From: Adonisia turfae CCMR0081
GTDB lineage: Bacteria; Cyanobacteriota; Cyanobacteriia; Phormidesmidales; Phormidesmidaceae
Length of the DNA stretch: 51,700 nucleotides
Reading direction: 5' to 3'
Assembly (NCBI RefSeq): GCF_011009555.1
Contig: NZ_QXHD01000003.1
Location: 493,268 to 544,967, forward strand
The notes below the pieces were generated by a model. The model was not told the origin of the DNA. It saw only the letters and a list, made by a program, of their open reading frames with translations, and did not search any database. Position numbers and translations under genes: made by a program. Positions 36,943 through 45,466 of the stretch are shown in pieces (the stretch's first letter is position 1; every line of letters starts with the position of its first letter).

Positions 36943-37674
36943 ATGCATATTTATCAATGCAATCTCACACTCCATGACAATGTTTTTTTTGCCACCCGTG
37001 AAATGGGGACACTCTATGAAACTGAGAAGTACTTACATAATTGGGCATTAACCTATGCTTTTTTCTCAGAAACTCATATTCCCCGTCCTTATCGAATGCA
37101 GGGTAAGACAGCCCAACAACCAGGCTATCTTGATCCAGACCATGAGCAAAATCTATTGCAATTGAATGGTTCAGGGCTGTATCTCTTTCCTGCAAAACCA
37201 TTGCGGTGGAGCTATCAAGTGAATACGTTTAAGGCGGCTCAGGTTGCCTATTATGGCCAGTCTAAACAGTTTGGTGCCAAAGGAGCCAAGCGTAACTATC
37301 CAATCAATTTTGGTCGTGCCAAAGAGCTAGCGGTGGGGAGTACCTACCGCACATATTTAATCTCACCTCAAGCGCTAGAGATAAAGACTCTACCGCAATG
37401 GATTCGATTAGGAAAATGGGCCGGGAAAATCCATGTGCAATATTTTCCTCTGGCTGATATCGAGCGAAAACAAGGAACCTTCATCTGTACTCATCCTTTG
37501 AACCCTATGGATTTACCACCACAGACCCAGCTAAAGCTCTATGACCGCATTGTGATGCCACCTGTGAGCCTCGTGAGTCAGGCCCAGCTAGAAGGAGCCT
37601 ACTGGCAATTGCCTAACGGGAAAAATTTACCGGCTGATTTAGCCTATGGAGTTGGATATGCTGCCACAGCTTAG
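36943..37674 (+). CDS. csc1: Type I-D subunit Csc1 (Cas5d-like)
   Basis: A 243-residue RAMP protein: MHIYQCNLTLHDNVFFATREMGTLYETEKYLHNWALTYAF is the canonical Csc1 N-terminus. The C-terminal half contains the WIRLGKWAGKIHVQYF strand. Csc1 caps the crRNA 5' end next to Cas10d. Its 3' end overlaps the preferred cas6 start by 17 bases, so translation is coupled. Confidence 0.94.
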   Translation: MHIYQCNLTLHDNVFFATREMGTLYETEKYLHNWALTYAFFSETHIPRPYRMQGKTAQQPGYLDPDHEQNLLQLNGSGLYLFPAKPLRWSYQVNTFKAAQVAYYGQSKQFGAKGAKRNYPINFGRAKELAVGSTYRTYLISPQALEIKTLPQWIRLGKWAGKIHVQYFPLADIERKQGTFICTHPLNPMDLPPQTQLKLYDRIVMPPVSLVSQAQLEGAYWQLPNGKNLPADLAYGVGYAATA

Positions 37675-38458
37675 TGAATCAGATAATTTGCATGCGATCG
37701 CAATACAACTAGTCGCATCAAAACAAGGTGCCTTACCCAGAAACCTAAACCGTGCCACCCATGCTCAGATTATGACCTGGCTAAGTAATGCGGATCCTGA
37801 GTTGGGTAGTCAAGTGCATAACATCCAGGGAGCCCCCCTGAGTATTTCAGGGCTGATTGGGCATCGCCGTAAAAAAAACTTTGTCAAGGCGGGTGATGAA
37901 TTCACCTTAAGAGCAGGCATTTTGCATGGAGACCTGATTTCACCCCTACTAAAGGGACTAGAAAATCATGGACTAGGGAAAGTTGTCATGGTAGATTTCC
38001 CGTTTTCCATCAAGGCAATATATGCCATGCCAGGAAGTCATCCTCATGTCGGCTCTTCCCAGTATTCACTTTTAGCGAAAGCCCCCAGTCTTGGTCAGGA
38101 CATTACCCTTGAATTTCTCTCTCCCACCAGCTTCAAACAAGACCAACACATTCAACCCTTTCCTTTAGCCCATAGCGTCTTCGGTAGCCTCCTCAAACGC
38201 TGGAACACCTTTGCCCCAGAAGCCTTAGCCTTTCCCAAAATCCAATGGAATGGTTGGGTTGCTGCCTACGACCTTAAAACCAAAGCCATTCGAATGGAAG
38301 GAGGTCCCCAAATCGGCTCAGTTGGCTGGGTTAAATATAACTTTCCCGATCCAGAGCAAGCTCGGATTGCCAATATATTGGCCCACTTTGCCTATTTTGC
38401 AGGCGTAGGCCGTAAAACCGCCATGGGTATGGGCCAAACCCGTCTTAAACAACGATAA
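37658..38458 (+). CDS. cas6: CRISPR RNA endoribonuclease Cas6
   Basis: A 266-residue Cas6 from ATG 37658, preferred because GGAG lies six bases upstream; a second ATG at 37646 is in frame. Two ferredoxin-like halves are suggested, and the C-terminal Gly-rich loop GVGRKTAMGMGQTRL (about 250-264) is the standard Cas6 signature. Histidines near the N-terminus (LHAIAIQ, ATHAQIM) include the likely catalytic one. It cuts pre-crRNA within the repeat, leaving the eight-base tag ACTGAAAC. Confidence 0.92.
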   Translation: MLPQLSESDNLHAIAIQLVASKQGALPRNLNRATHAQIMTWLSNADPELGSQVHNIQGAPLSISGLIGHRRKKNFVKAGDEFTLRAGILHGDLISPLLKGLENHGLGKVVMVDFPFSIKAIYAMPGSHPHVGSSQYSLLAKAPSLGQDITLEFLSPTSFKQDQHIQPFPLAHSVFGSLLKRWNTFAPEALAFPKIQWNGWVAAYDLKTKAIRMEGGPQIGSVGWVKYNFPDPEQARIANILAHFAYFAGVGRKTAMGMGQTRLKQR

Positions 38459-38498
38459 TGAAACCAGATCAAGCCCACAGCAAGTCAAGGAGTACAGC

Positions 38499-38741
38499 AT
38501 GACTCAGGTGCTTAAGCCCGATCAGTCTTATACCTTTAGCAAAATCTTTGAGCTGAAGATACCGGCTGATGAACTGGCCCAGGAGCTAGGCTATACCTTG
38601 AGCCGCAAACGGCTGGACCTACCTCGCTTTCCAGGTGGACTAGACCGGATTCAGGAACTGTGCGATCGCATCGAAGAAATCCTACCCTACGTAAACCTGG
38701 CCAGCGAAACCTCAAGACGAGAAGTTCTATATAAACTTTAG
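38499..38741 (+). CDS. Small non-cas protein inside the I-D operon, unknown function
   Basis: An 80-residue protein with a strong ribosome-binding site (CAAGGAG seven bases before ATG). Sequence features: YTFSKIFELKIPADELAQELGYTLSRKRLDLPRF and RIEEILPYVNLASETSRREVLYKL. It sits between cas6 and cas4. The opening YTFSKxFEL...RREVL recalls the N-terminus of longer cyanobacterial proteins that continue into a PD-(D/E)XK-like domain, so it may be a truncated relative, but that is from memory and uncertain. Acidic/amphipathic, no membrane segment. Could be a passenger or an accessory factor. Confidence 0.6.
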   Translation: MTQVLKPDQSYTFSKIFELKIPADELAQELGYTLSRKRLDLPRFPGGLDRIQELCDRIEEILPYVNLASETSRREVLYKL

Positions 38742-38763
38742 TCGCAGCCCTTTCACCCTAACC

Positions 38764-39351
38764 ATGAATGAACATTATCTTCCCCTCGCATACCTGAATG
38801 CGTGGGAATATTGTCCTCGTCGTTTTTATCTTGAATACGAACTTGGCGAAATGCAAGACAATGCCCATCTTGTTATGGGTCGTCACCTCCATCGTAACAT
38901 TGATGAAGAGACTATTCACCAAGAAGGCGATACGCGCATTTACCAACAACAATGGGTCTGGAGCGATCGTCTGATGGTCTCCGGCAAAATCGATGCCGTC
39001 GAAGAAACCCATGGTCAGCTTGTTCCCCTCGAATATAAAAAAGGTCGTATGGGCCAACACCTTAGCGATCACTTTCAGCTCTGTGCCGCTGCCCTATGCA
39101 TCGAAGAACGCACAGGTCGAACGATTGACTATGGCGAGATTTTTTACCATGCTAATCGTCGACGCGAGCATGTAGCTTTTACCGATGCGTTAAGACAGGC
39201 AACAGAGGGTGCGATCGCGAATGCTCAAGCAGCCGTTACTCAATCGATTCCTGCCCCCATCGATCATCGCAAAAAATGTCAAGCATGCAGCCTTCAGGAA
39301 ATTTGTCTTCCGATGGAGACCAAATCTCTCCAAGCTAGTGTCCACCGCTAA
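38764..39351 (+). CDS. cas4: CRISPR-associated exonuclease Cas4
   Basis: A 195-residue RecB-like nuclease. The four iron-sulfur cysteines are visible: YCPRRF (C17) and KKCQACSLQEICLP near 170-183. Nuclease motifs: SGKIDAVE (Asp) and PLEYKKGR (Glu/Lys), about 73-99. Cas4 trims prespacers and enforces PAM choice with Cas1-Cas2. It lies eight bases before cas1. Confidence 0.93.
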   Translation: MNEHYLPLAYLNAWEYCPRRFYLEYELGEMQDNAHLVMGRHLHRNIDEETIHQEGDTRIYQQQWVWSDRLMVSGKIDAVEETHGQLVPLEYKKGRMGQHLSDHFQLCAAALCIEERTGRTIDYGEIFYHANRRREHVAFTDALRQATEGAIANAQAAVTQSIPAPIDHRKKCQACSLQEICLPMETKSLQASVHR

Positions 39352-39359
39352 TTTTTACC

Positions 39360-40337
39360 ATGTCTTCTCTTTATATTACTCAACCGGACGCTGTTCTTAG
39401 CAAAAAGTACGAAGCTTTCAATGTTGTTCTCAAACAAGAGGATGGCTCGTGGAAAAAACAATCGATTCCTGCTCAGACTGTAGAGCAGGTAGTGTTAATG
39501 GGCAATCCCCAGGTAACGGGCGATGCTTTAATGTATGCCTTAGAGCTAGGCATGCCAGTGCACTATCTATCGACTTTTGGTAAGTATTTGGGGGCTGCAT
39601 TGCCTGGCCACTCACGGAATGGTCAGCTACGGCTTGCTCAGTATGGAATGTATCGCGATACTGAGCAACGGTTACTCTTGGTGAAGGCAATGATTACTGC
39701 CAAAATCCATAACCAGTATGCGGTGCTTTATCGCCATGGCCAAAAAGATAATCCACTAAAACAACGCAAGGACATGGTTGCTCAACAGAAAACCTTGGAT
39801 AAAGTACGTGGGATAGAAGGGTTGGCGGCTCGCGAATATTTTGCAAATTGGGCAAACATGTTAGACAAGTCCTGGCAATTTACAGGACGCAATCGTAGAC
39901 CGCCTACTGATCCGGTCAATGCGTTGTTGAGTTTTGCCTATGCGCTTTTACGCAGTCAAGTTACGGCGGCGGTCCATATTGCTGGCCTTGATCCTTATAT
40001 TGGTTATCTTCATGAGGTTCATCATGGCCAGCCTGCTATGGTGCTAGACCTGATGGAAGAACTTCGTCCGTTGATCGCTGACAACTTGGTTCTAGCAGCC
40101 ATTAACAATCGTGCGATTCAACAAAAAGATTTTACTGAGAGTTTGGGGGCTTATCGGTTGTCAGATAATGGTCGCAAGTCGTTTTTGCAGGCTTTTGATC
40201 GTAAAATGAATGATGAGTTTAAACATCCTGTTTTTGGTTATCGGTGTAGCTATCGACGGGCAATTATTTTACAGGCAAGATTGTTGGCTAAATATCTGCA
40301 AGAGGGAATTGAGTATAAGGGTTTGATGTTGCGATAA
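39360..40337 (+). CDS. cas1: CRISPR integrase Cas1
   Basis: A 325-residue Cas1: SSLYITQPDAVLSKKYEAFNVVLK at the N-terminus, and the catalytic His and acidic residues in GYLHEVHHGQPAMVLDLMEELRP (about 220-242), with the upstream Glu in the PVNALLSFAYALL segment region. It works with Cas2 and Cas4 to insert new spacers at the leader end. The stop overlaps the cas2 start by one base. Confidence 0.96.
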   Translation: MSSLYITQPDAVLSKKYEAFNVVLKQEDGSWKKQSIPAQTVEQVVLMGNPQVTGDALMYALELGMPVHYLSTFGKYLGAALPGHSRNGQLRLAQYGMYRDTEQRLLLVKAMITAKIHNQYAVLYRHGQKDNPLKQRKDMVAQQKTLDKVRGIEGLAAREYFANWANMLDKSWQFTGRNRRPPTDPVNALLSFAYALLRSQVTAAVHIAGLDPYIGYLHEVHHGQPAMVLDLMEELRPLIADNLVLAAINNRAIQQKDFTESLGAYRLSDNGRKSFLQAFDRKMNDEFKHPVFGYRCSYRRAIILQARLLAKYLQEGIEYKGLMLR

Positions 40338-40630
40338 TGACGACGCTCTTTTACCTAATTATTTACGACCTACCTGATTCTAAAGCTGCTAATAAACGCC
40401 GTAATCGGTTGCATAAGCTCTTATCTGGCTATGGTACCTGGACTCAGTACAGTGTGTTTGAGTGTTTTCTGACAGTTATGCAGTTTGCTAAGTTACAGAC
40501 TCAAGTAGAGACGTTGATCAAGCCAGATGAGGATTCTGTTAGAGTCTATGTCTTGGATTCGGGAGCCGTTAAGCGGACGATTACCTATGGGTCTGAGCAA
40601 CCGCGTCAGGAGACGGCTATTATTCTGTGA
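40337..40630 (+). CDS. cas2: CRISPR adaptation protein Cas2
   Basis: A 97-residue ferredoxin-fold protein: TTLFYLIIYDLPDSKAANKRRNRLHKLLSGYGTWTQYSVFECFL is the standard Cas2 start with the conserved YDLPD. Last cas gene; the array leader follows. Normal length. Confidence 0.96.
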   Translation: MTTLFYLIIYDLPDSKAANKRRNRLHKLLSGYGTWTQYSVFECFLTVMQFAKLQTQVETLIKPDEDSVRVYVLDSGAVKRTITYGSEQPRQETAIIL

Positions 40631-40860
40631 TGCTAATTTTTCTAAATGGCTAATGCCTGATTTCTGATTTGTTTGGCAAACTGAAGTGAGGGCAAAATCC
40701 CTTGGGGCTTGCCAAATGGCTAGAACCTTGATAATTGAATAGTTTTAGGTTTCTTAGATGGATGGGTTGCGATCGCAATCAGATCAATCTACTGCTTGGT
40801 TTTGACCTTTGCCAAAATTACAGGTAGAAGCCTTATCTGGTAAGCGTTTGGGCCTACGGA
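40631..40860 (+). promoter_or_regulatory. CRISPR leader
   Basis: The 230 bases between cas2 and the first repeat. It is AT-rich with palindromic words GTTTGGCAAAC and GCCAAATGGC and a HIP1 site GCGATCGC. Being at the cas1-cas2 side and opposite to the degenerate end repeat, it should carry the array promoter and integration signals. No consensus promoter was assigned. Confidence 0.7.
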
Positions 40861-42865
40861 CTCGCCAAACACTAATCCCGACAACCGGGACTGAAACACA
40901 GCACACATCATGAGTAGATAACTAGAGAAACCTCGCCAAACACTAATCCCGACAACCGGGACTGAAACTTCCTGAGCTGATAAGTACTTCAAAAGGGCTT
41001 TAACCTCGCCAAACACTAATCCCGACAACCGGGACTGAAACAAGCGCTTCGAGTTGGTCTTGAACGTCTTTCAGGGACTCGCCAAACACTAATCCCGACA
41101 ACCGGGACTGAAACCCCTGCTCCTGGGGCTGCCCCTGCCAATTTTCCGGGGGCTCGCCAAACACTAATCCCGACAACCGGGACTGAAACACTTTTCCCGT
41201 GGCTATCATCACTCAGCCCATCGCAACTCGCCAAACACTAATCCCGACAACCGGGACTGAAACGCTATAAACCACTTGCCTTTGCTCTTGTAAGCCCACC
41301 TCGCCAAACACTAATCCCGACAACCGGGACTGAAACACATCGCCTAGAAACATTATCGATACAGGTGAGCCTCGCCAAACACTAATCCCGACAACCGGGA
41401 CTGAAACAGACAATTGCCCCAGATGAAATCCGGCGTTGATAGCTCGCCAAACACTAATCCCGACAACCGGGACTGAAACTTCCGCAACGTTGAGGCTGCC
41501 AAAAAACGGGCCTCAACTCGCCAAACACTAATCCCGACAACCGGGACTGAAACGCCCCAGCGAGACGGCAGGGGGACTACTTCTATTTCCTCGCCAAACA
41601 CTAATCCCGACAACCGGGACTGAAACAGCAATCCATACCCAGCTGTAGGCGGTGTAGCGGCTGCTCGCCAAACACTAATCCCGACAACCGGGACTGAAAC
41701 ACCTGCGACAAAATCTATATAGTAAGGGTTACGTTGCTCGCCAAACACTAATCCCGACAACCGGGACTGAAACTCTCCCCTAACCTTGTCTCTACTCTTA
41801 AATCCTCACACTCGCCAAACACTAATCCCGACAACCGGGACTGAAACCGATTGATGGTTCCACGCTGGATGTCACAGCCGCAGCTCGCCAAACACTAATC
41901 CCGACAACCGGGACTGAAACTTAGGAATTAGCCATGGGGAATAGTAAGTATTCCCCTCGCCAAACACTAATCCCGACAACCGGGACTGAAACCAAGGACG
42001 AGGAACGACAAAAATGAGAATTGAAAGCTCGCCAAACACTAATCCCGACAACCGGGACTGAAACATCACCACATTTATTTCTATTCTACCAAAGTAATAC
42101 TCGCCAAACACTAATCCCGACAACCGGGACTGAAACAGCAGTTGACATTCTAGAGGTTTCATGCAGACATCCTCGCCAAACACTAATCCCGACAACCGGG
42201 ACTGAAACAGGCGGTCGCCTTCGTTGATGGAAGCGATAGAGAAACTCGCCAAACACTAATCCCGACAACCGGGACTGAAACACTTCAGTGGACATATCAT
42301 CAATAGGCGTAGTCTGAGCTCGCCAAACACTAATCCCGACAACCGGGACTGAAACATGGCTCGTTTTTTGTTTAGTCGATTGTAATTTGGCTCGCCAAAC
42401 ACTAATCCCGACAACCGGGACTGAAACATTCTAGTTATTCCGAATAGTCGTCAAGTTCAGCTCTCGCCAAACACTAATCCCGACAACCGGGACTGAAACT
42501 CTATTCCCCAGTACCCATAACCACAGTAATTGGGCTCGCCAAACACTAATCCCGACAACCGGGACTGAAACACCTTTCGGCCTGACGCTTTCTTGGGTCC
42601 TGAGTGAGCTCGCCAAACACTAATCCCGACAACCGGGACTGAAACGGCTGAATGTACTTGTGAATTATGGAACTGATGAAACTCGCCAAACACTAATCCC
42701 GACAACCGGGACTGAAACCCTGCTTCTAATCCAAAACAGTTTCCAGCGATAGGCTCGCCAAACACTAATCCCGACAACCGGGACTGAAACGAATCCTATA
42801 GAAAGAAGTCTCTGCCCAAAACCAAGGACTCGCCAAACACTAATCCCGACAACCGGGACTGAAGC
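40861..42865 (+). CRISPR. Type I-D CRISPR array, 28 repeats, 27 spacers
   Basis: A 37-base repeat (begins CTCGCCAAACACTAATCCCG, contains the stem TCCCG..CGGGA, ends ACTGAAAC) occurs 28 times from 40861 to 42865; repeat starts are 71-75 bases apart, so spacers are 34-38 bases. All copies are identical as read except the last (42829-42865), whose end is CTGAAGC. This drift and the cas2-side leader fix transcription left to right. Stem and ACTGAAAC tag match the type I-D repeat of Synechocystis. I noticed no spacer matching other parts of this window. Confidence 0.98.
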
Positions 42866-42939
42866 CTGCATAGCACACCTGCCCTCTGGGAGCGAGTAAG
42901 CCCTGGAGTCTTTTGGTAGGGCGTGAAGCACAGGCAGAC

Positions 42940-42966
42940 AAAAAAAGCCCAGCACTGGGCTGGGCG
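42940..42966 (-). terminator. Leftward intrinsic terminator beyond the array
   Basis: On the minus strand AGCCCA-GTGC-TGGGCT is followed by seven T residues. It ends transcripts that come from the right toward the array, either a small RNA or read-through from the decayed ATPase gene. Confidence 0.8.
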
Positions 42967-43139
42967 TTAGTACTATCTGCGCATAAGTGAGCGGCATGAT
43001 CGTACTATAGGACATAGACTGCCAATTGGGTAGTCTACGTTACGCAGCTAGAGTCACGGCAAAACAGCTCTAGCTGCTGCAACGCACCTGTTCCCTGGGG
43101 GTGAATAGTCGCTCTCAGGGTTTTGTTTAACAGCGCTTG

Positions 43140-43164
43140 CTCGCCAAACACTAATCCCGACAAC
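43140..43164 (+). repeat. Isolated partial CRISPR repeat
   Basis: The first 25 bases of the array repeat, without mismatch, 274 bases beyond the last full repeat. It stops in the loop of the repeat stem and lacks the ACTGAAAC tag, so it could not give a normal crRNA end. Confidence 0.9.
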
Positions 43165-43246
43165 TACTTTATCGATAATAAGGCTACTATAGGCGAAACC
43201 CTATGGGGTGATCAGGTTTGGTATACCCGATTCATTACTCTAACCT

Positions 43247-44142
43247 CTACGCTCGAATGATGGTAATTGACCGCTGCCCATTTGACCGTATAGTTTCTGT
43301 GGCTAAACGTTCTGCCATGGGGAGTGCCTGAGTACGACGGTCAAAGATCACTAGCCAACCGTGGTCTTGATCTAAGCGGGTCAAATAGTGATCTAACTGT
43401 TCCAAACCTTGCTCTAGAGGATCAGCCTTTTTGTCTCGCCATACTTTTAGCTCAATACCCAGGATGACATCGCCATAACATAGGCAAAGATCCATGAGAT
43501 CGCTACCAATGGCTTATTCGCGATCCAATGTGCCCCCACTGTTTACCACCCGGTGTAAAAATGCCATCAGCACCAGATGGGGAGCAATTTCGTGATACGC
43601 CGCACTATTGAGCAATGGTTCACCATGCTGTCGCCAAAAAGCTAAAAATGCATCTAGCAGCGCTTTAGTATCCAGCTGGCCTGCTGCCGTCAGCCAGGTG
43701 GGTGCAATCATTGGCAAACTATTTCGTCGATAAAAAGGACTAGCGGCCTTGGAATCGCCTGACTCCAAGCTGTTAAAGCAGCTTCAATGCGTTGCCCCGT
43801 TGATGATTCTGGCCAGGATGGCGGCTGACAATCTTTGGGTAAGTGCATGTGGGCATTGCCGCGCTAACTGTTTAGCATGGCTAGCTCGGTCACTCCTGGA
43901 TCGTCTGAAAAGGGAGCCCCTAGTTCTGCGGAGACGACCAGGGCGGCATACTGCCCTGAGTCGGTTAGTTTTTTAGCCAGGGCAAGCATAGCGGTGGTTT
44001 TACCCACTTGCCGGGGGGCATGGAGGACGAAATAGTTGCGCTGAGCGATGAGGCGTTCTAGATTTGGCAGACGGCTACTGGATGTCACGGTGTAGTGAAT
44101 CTCGGTATCACAGGGACCTGTTGTGTTAAACCAGCGAACCAT
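43247..44142 (-). pseudogene. Decayed AAA ATPase with PD-(D/E)XK tail
   Basis: Reading leftward: N-terminal part with Walker A HAPRQVGKTTAM, then an in-frame stop (TAG) after LAMLNS; the frame continues GNAHMHLPKDCQPPSWPESSTGQ up to Walker B LVLFIDEI; then a jump to SLPMIAPTWLTAAG, showing loss of the central part of the gene and a frame change near 43720; then a second stop (TAA) after GGTLDRE; then the intact C-terminus MDLCLCYGDVILGIELKVWRDKKADP, with the E-x-K nuclease motif. Intact relatives are long AAA proteins of cyanobacteria and are about 500 residues. Clearly inactive as one protein. Confidence 0.85.
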
Positions 44143-44174
44143 AGGGTGTTTAGCGAAAAGCTTTTAATAGTCTA

Positions 44175-44473
44175 CTAACGGGGCAAATACTTCACCAGTG
44201 CCCGCATAGATTCGCCGGATTGGGGCTGAATGGGGCGGTCGGTGGGTAAAAACTGAGTCCATTCGCTACGCTTTAGCGCATGCCCCTTGGGCTATAGGGG
44301 TCGGCAAAGTGGTGATGGTGAAGGCTGTGGATGATGGTGTTGACGGCGGCCTGGGAACCGATGATAAGGATTTTGACGGGCTCGCGATCAGGTTTGGGAA
44401 CTGAGTAGAGCTGGAGGACTGACTCAGGAGAAATAGCAGGATCAGACAAGGCTAAAAAGCTTCGGAGTTGCAT
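44175..44473 (-). pseudogene. Small protein of duplicated module, copy 2, interrupted
   Basis: Homologous to 28953-29243. It reads LQLYSVPKPDREPVKILIIGSQAAVNTIIHSLHHHHFADP and then hits an inserted palindromic segment that adds YSPRGMR and a stop at 44273. Beyond the insert the old C-terminus EWTQFLPTDRPIQPQSGESMRALVKYLPR is still readable to 44175. It may still yield a shortened protein (44273-44473 or from GTG 44482). Confidence 0.8.
44264..44300. repeat. Small palindromic insertion in module copy 2
   Basis: About 33 bases absent from copy 1: CGCTA-CGCTT-TAGCG (44264-44278) and CCCCT..AGGGG (44283-44300). Sixteen of these bases, TGCCCCTTGGGCTATA (44281-44296), recur exactly at 47763-47778, so this is a mobile or dispersed repeat. 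Confidence 0.75.
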
Positions 44474-44584
44474 AGTCGACACATATACCTAATGGTTCAC
44501 GCTTTTAATTTAGTTGTCCACTAGGCATACGTCAACTAATAGGTATACTTTTGTGGTGCATGATCCTCTGACACGATGTGTGTC

Positions 44585-44824
44585 ATGGGAAAAGCTGGAC
44601 GTGTTTTAAAGCAGGTTTTAGAAACCTACGACATTAGTCAATACAGCCTCGCTGCCACATTGGGTATCGAGCGTACAAATGTGTATCGTTGGGTACATGA
44701 GATGCGTGATCCTACCTCTGAGACGTTGGTGGATATTGTTAAAGCGCTACGAACACTTAACTCAGAGGCCGCTGAAACATTTGTTCAGAAGTATTTAGGT
44801 GATGTAGCTCAAGGTCTAGATTGA
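44585..44824 (+). CDS. XRE-type helix-turn-helix protein of duplicated module, copy 2
   Basis: A 79-residue protein from ATG 44585 (homologous to the copy 1 start; another ATG is at 44576). HTH: ISQYSLAATLGIERTNVYRWVHEMRDPTSETLVDIVKAL. Very similar to 29335-29562, with an extra tail AQGLD. Divergent from the broken copy of the small protein gene, so it may still bind its own promoter region or that of copy 1. Confidence 0.85.
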   Translation: MGKAGRVLKQVLETYDISQYSLAATLGIERTNVYRWVHEMRDPTSETLVDIVKALRTLNSEAAETFVQKYLGDVAQGLD

Positions 44825-44873
44825 AAACCCTTGAATTTACTTAGGATAATGAGAATAAAAAGTTACTCAAGTA

Positions 44874-45062
44874 ATGGAGCCACGCAGAGAGGATTATCAA
44901 AAACTTGAGCCTATTTTGGTAAGTATCCAGAAGTTGAAATGCGATATGTATGACGATGCTATTGTGCCAGTGGCTTTAGCTAACAAATTAGTATCTCTAT
45001 CTAACAGACCGAGCAAAGTTTTACTTGAAAAATTTGCCTCACAAAAAACATCTGGAAGTTAA
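44874..45062 (+). CDS. Possible 62-residue protein, unknown
   Basis: A frame MEPRREDYQKLEPILVSIQKLK... 50 bases after the HTH gene. Composition is protein-like and helical, and it fits between the HTH gene and the end of the vapC gene without overlap, but no ribosome-binding site or family is seen and copy 1 of the module has no equivalent. Confidence 0.3.
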   Translation: MEPRREDYQKLEPILVSIQKLKCDMYDDAIVPVALANKLVSLSNRPSKVLLEKFASQKTSGS

Positions 45063-45076
45063 TAGAAAAGCTTGTT

Positions 45077-45466
45077 TTACCAAGAAGCAATTTGAATACC
45101 ATCAATATGCTCAAAATGCTTATCTCGAGTTACCAGAGTCCATTGATTTTCCAACGATTGAGCACCAATCCAAACATCATTCTCGGGAATGGGTTTACCC
45201 TTTCGCTTGAGGCTCAGCCGTACCTGTGAGTAACAAAGCGCTGTCTCACGGGACATAGGAACCACAGTACACGCTTCGATAAACTGTAAATACCGAGCTA
45301 GATTTTTAAGTGGCCTACCAGAGTTCTCAGCTCCAAACAACAACTCGCCAACAACAGGCAACGGTAAAAGAACATTGGATAGCTGACTCACTTTTTCAAC
45401 AACAGCCTCGTTACCGTTAAGCAGCTGAATCGCTACTGAAGTATCCAAGGCGATTTCACCACGCAT
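45077..45466 (-). CDS. vapC: PIN-domain toxin, VapC family
   Basis: A 129-residue PIN ribonuclease. Acidic metal ligands appear in order: LDTSVAIQLL (D8), VGELLFGA (E40), ENDVWIGA (D95-region) and VTRDKHF (D112-region). VapC toxins cleave tRNA or rRNA when not bound by the antitoxin. It overlaps the upstream antitoxin-like gene by 11 bases, the classic order. Confidence 0.88.
   Translation of the reverse strand: MRGEIALDTSVAIQLLNGNEAVVEKVSQLSNVLLPLPVVGELLFGAENSGRPLKNLARYLQFIEACTVVPMSRETALCYSQVRLSLKRKGKPIPENDVWIGAQSLENQWTLVTRDKHFEHIDGIQIASW

Larger units (their letters stand above)
42940..43190 (-). ncRNA. Candidate anti-repeat RNA
   Basis: A minus-strand transcript starting near 43190 would contain 25 bases complementary to the 5' part of every CRISPR repeat, then a 10-base-pair hairpin, and stop at the terminator at 42940. 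A TATAGT -10-like box lies near 43181-43186 on that strand with a weak CTGATC 18 bases upstream. Evidence is positional and structural only; expression is not shown. Confidence 0.35.
42866..43246. other. Structured noncoding region beyond the array
   Basis: About 380 bases with no gene. Contents: a rough direct duplication of about 50 bases (42864-42914 and 43077-43126), a leftward terminator (42940-42966), a 10-base-pair hairpin GCAGCTAGAG..CTCTAGCTGC (43044-43077), a weaker TTAGTAC..GTACTAT pairing (42966-43006), and an isolated 25-base repeat fragment (43140-43164). Confidence 0.7.

Noticed and set aside
40789..43015. Many minus-strand frames across the array with repeating FQSRLSGLVFGE or VSVPVVGISVWR peptides
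   Set aside because: They are translations of the CRISPR repeat in two frames, with spacer-coded segments in between; not genes.
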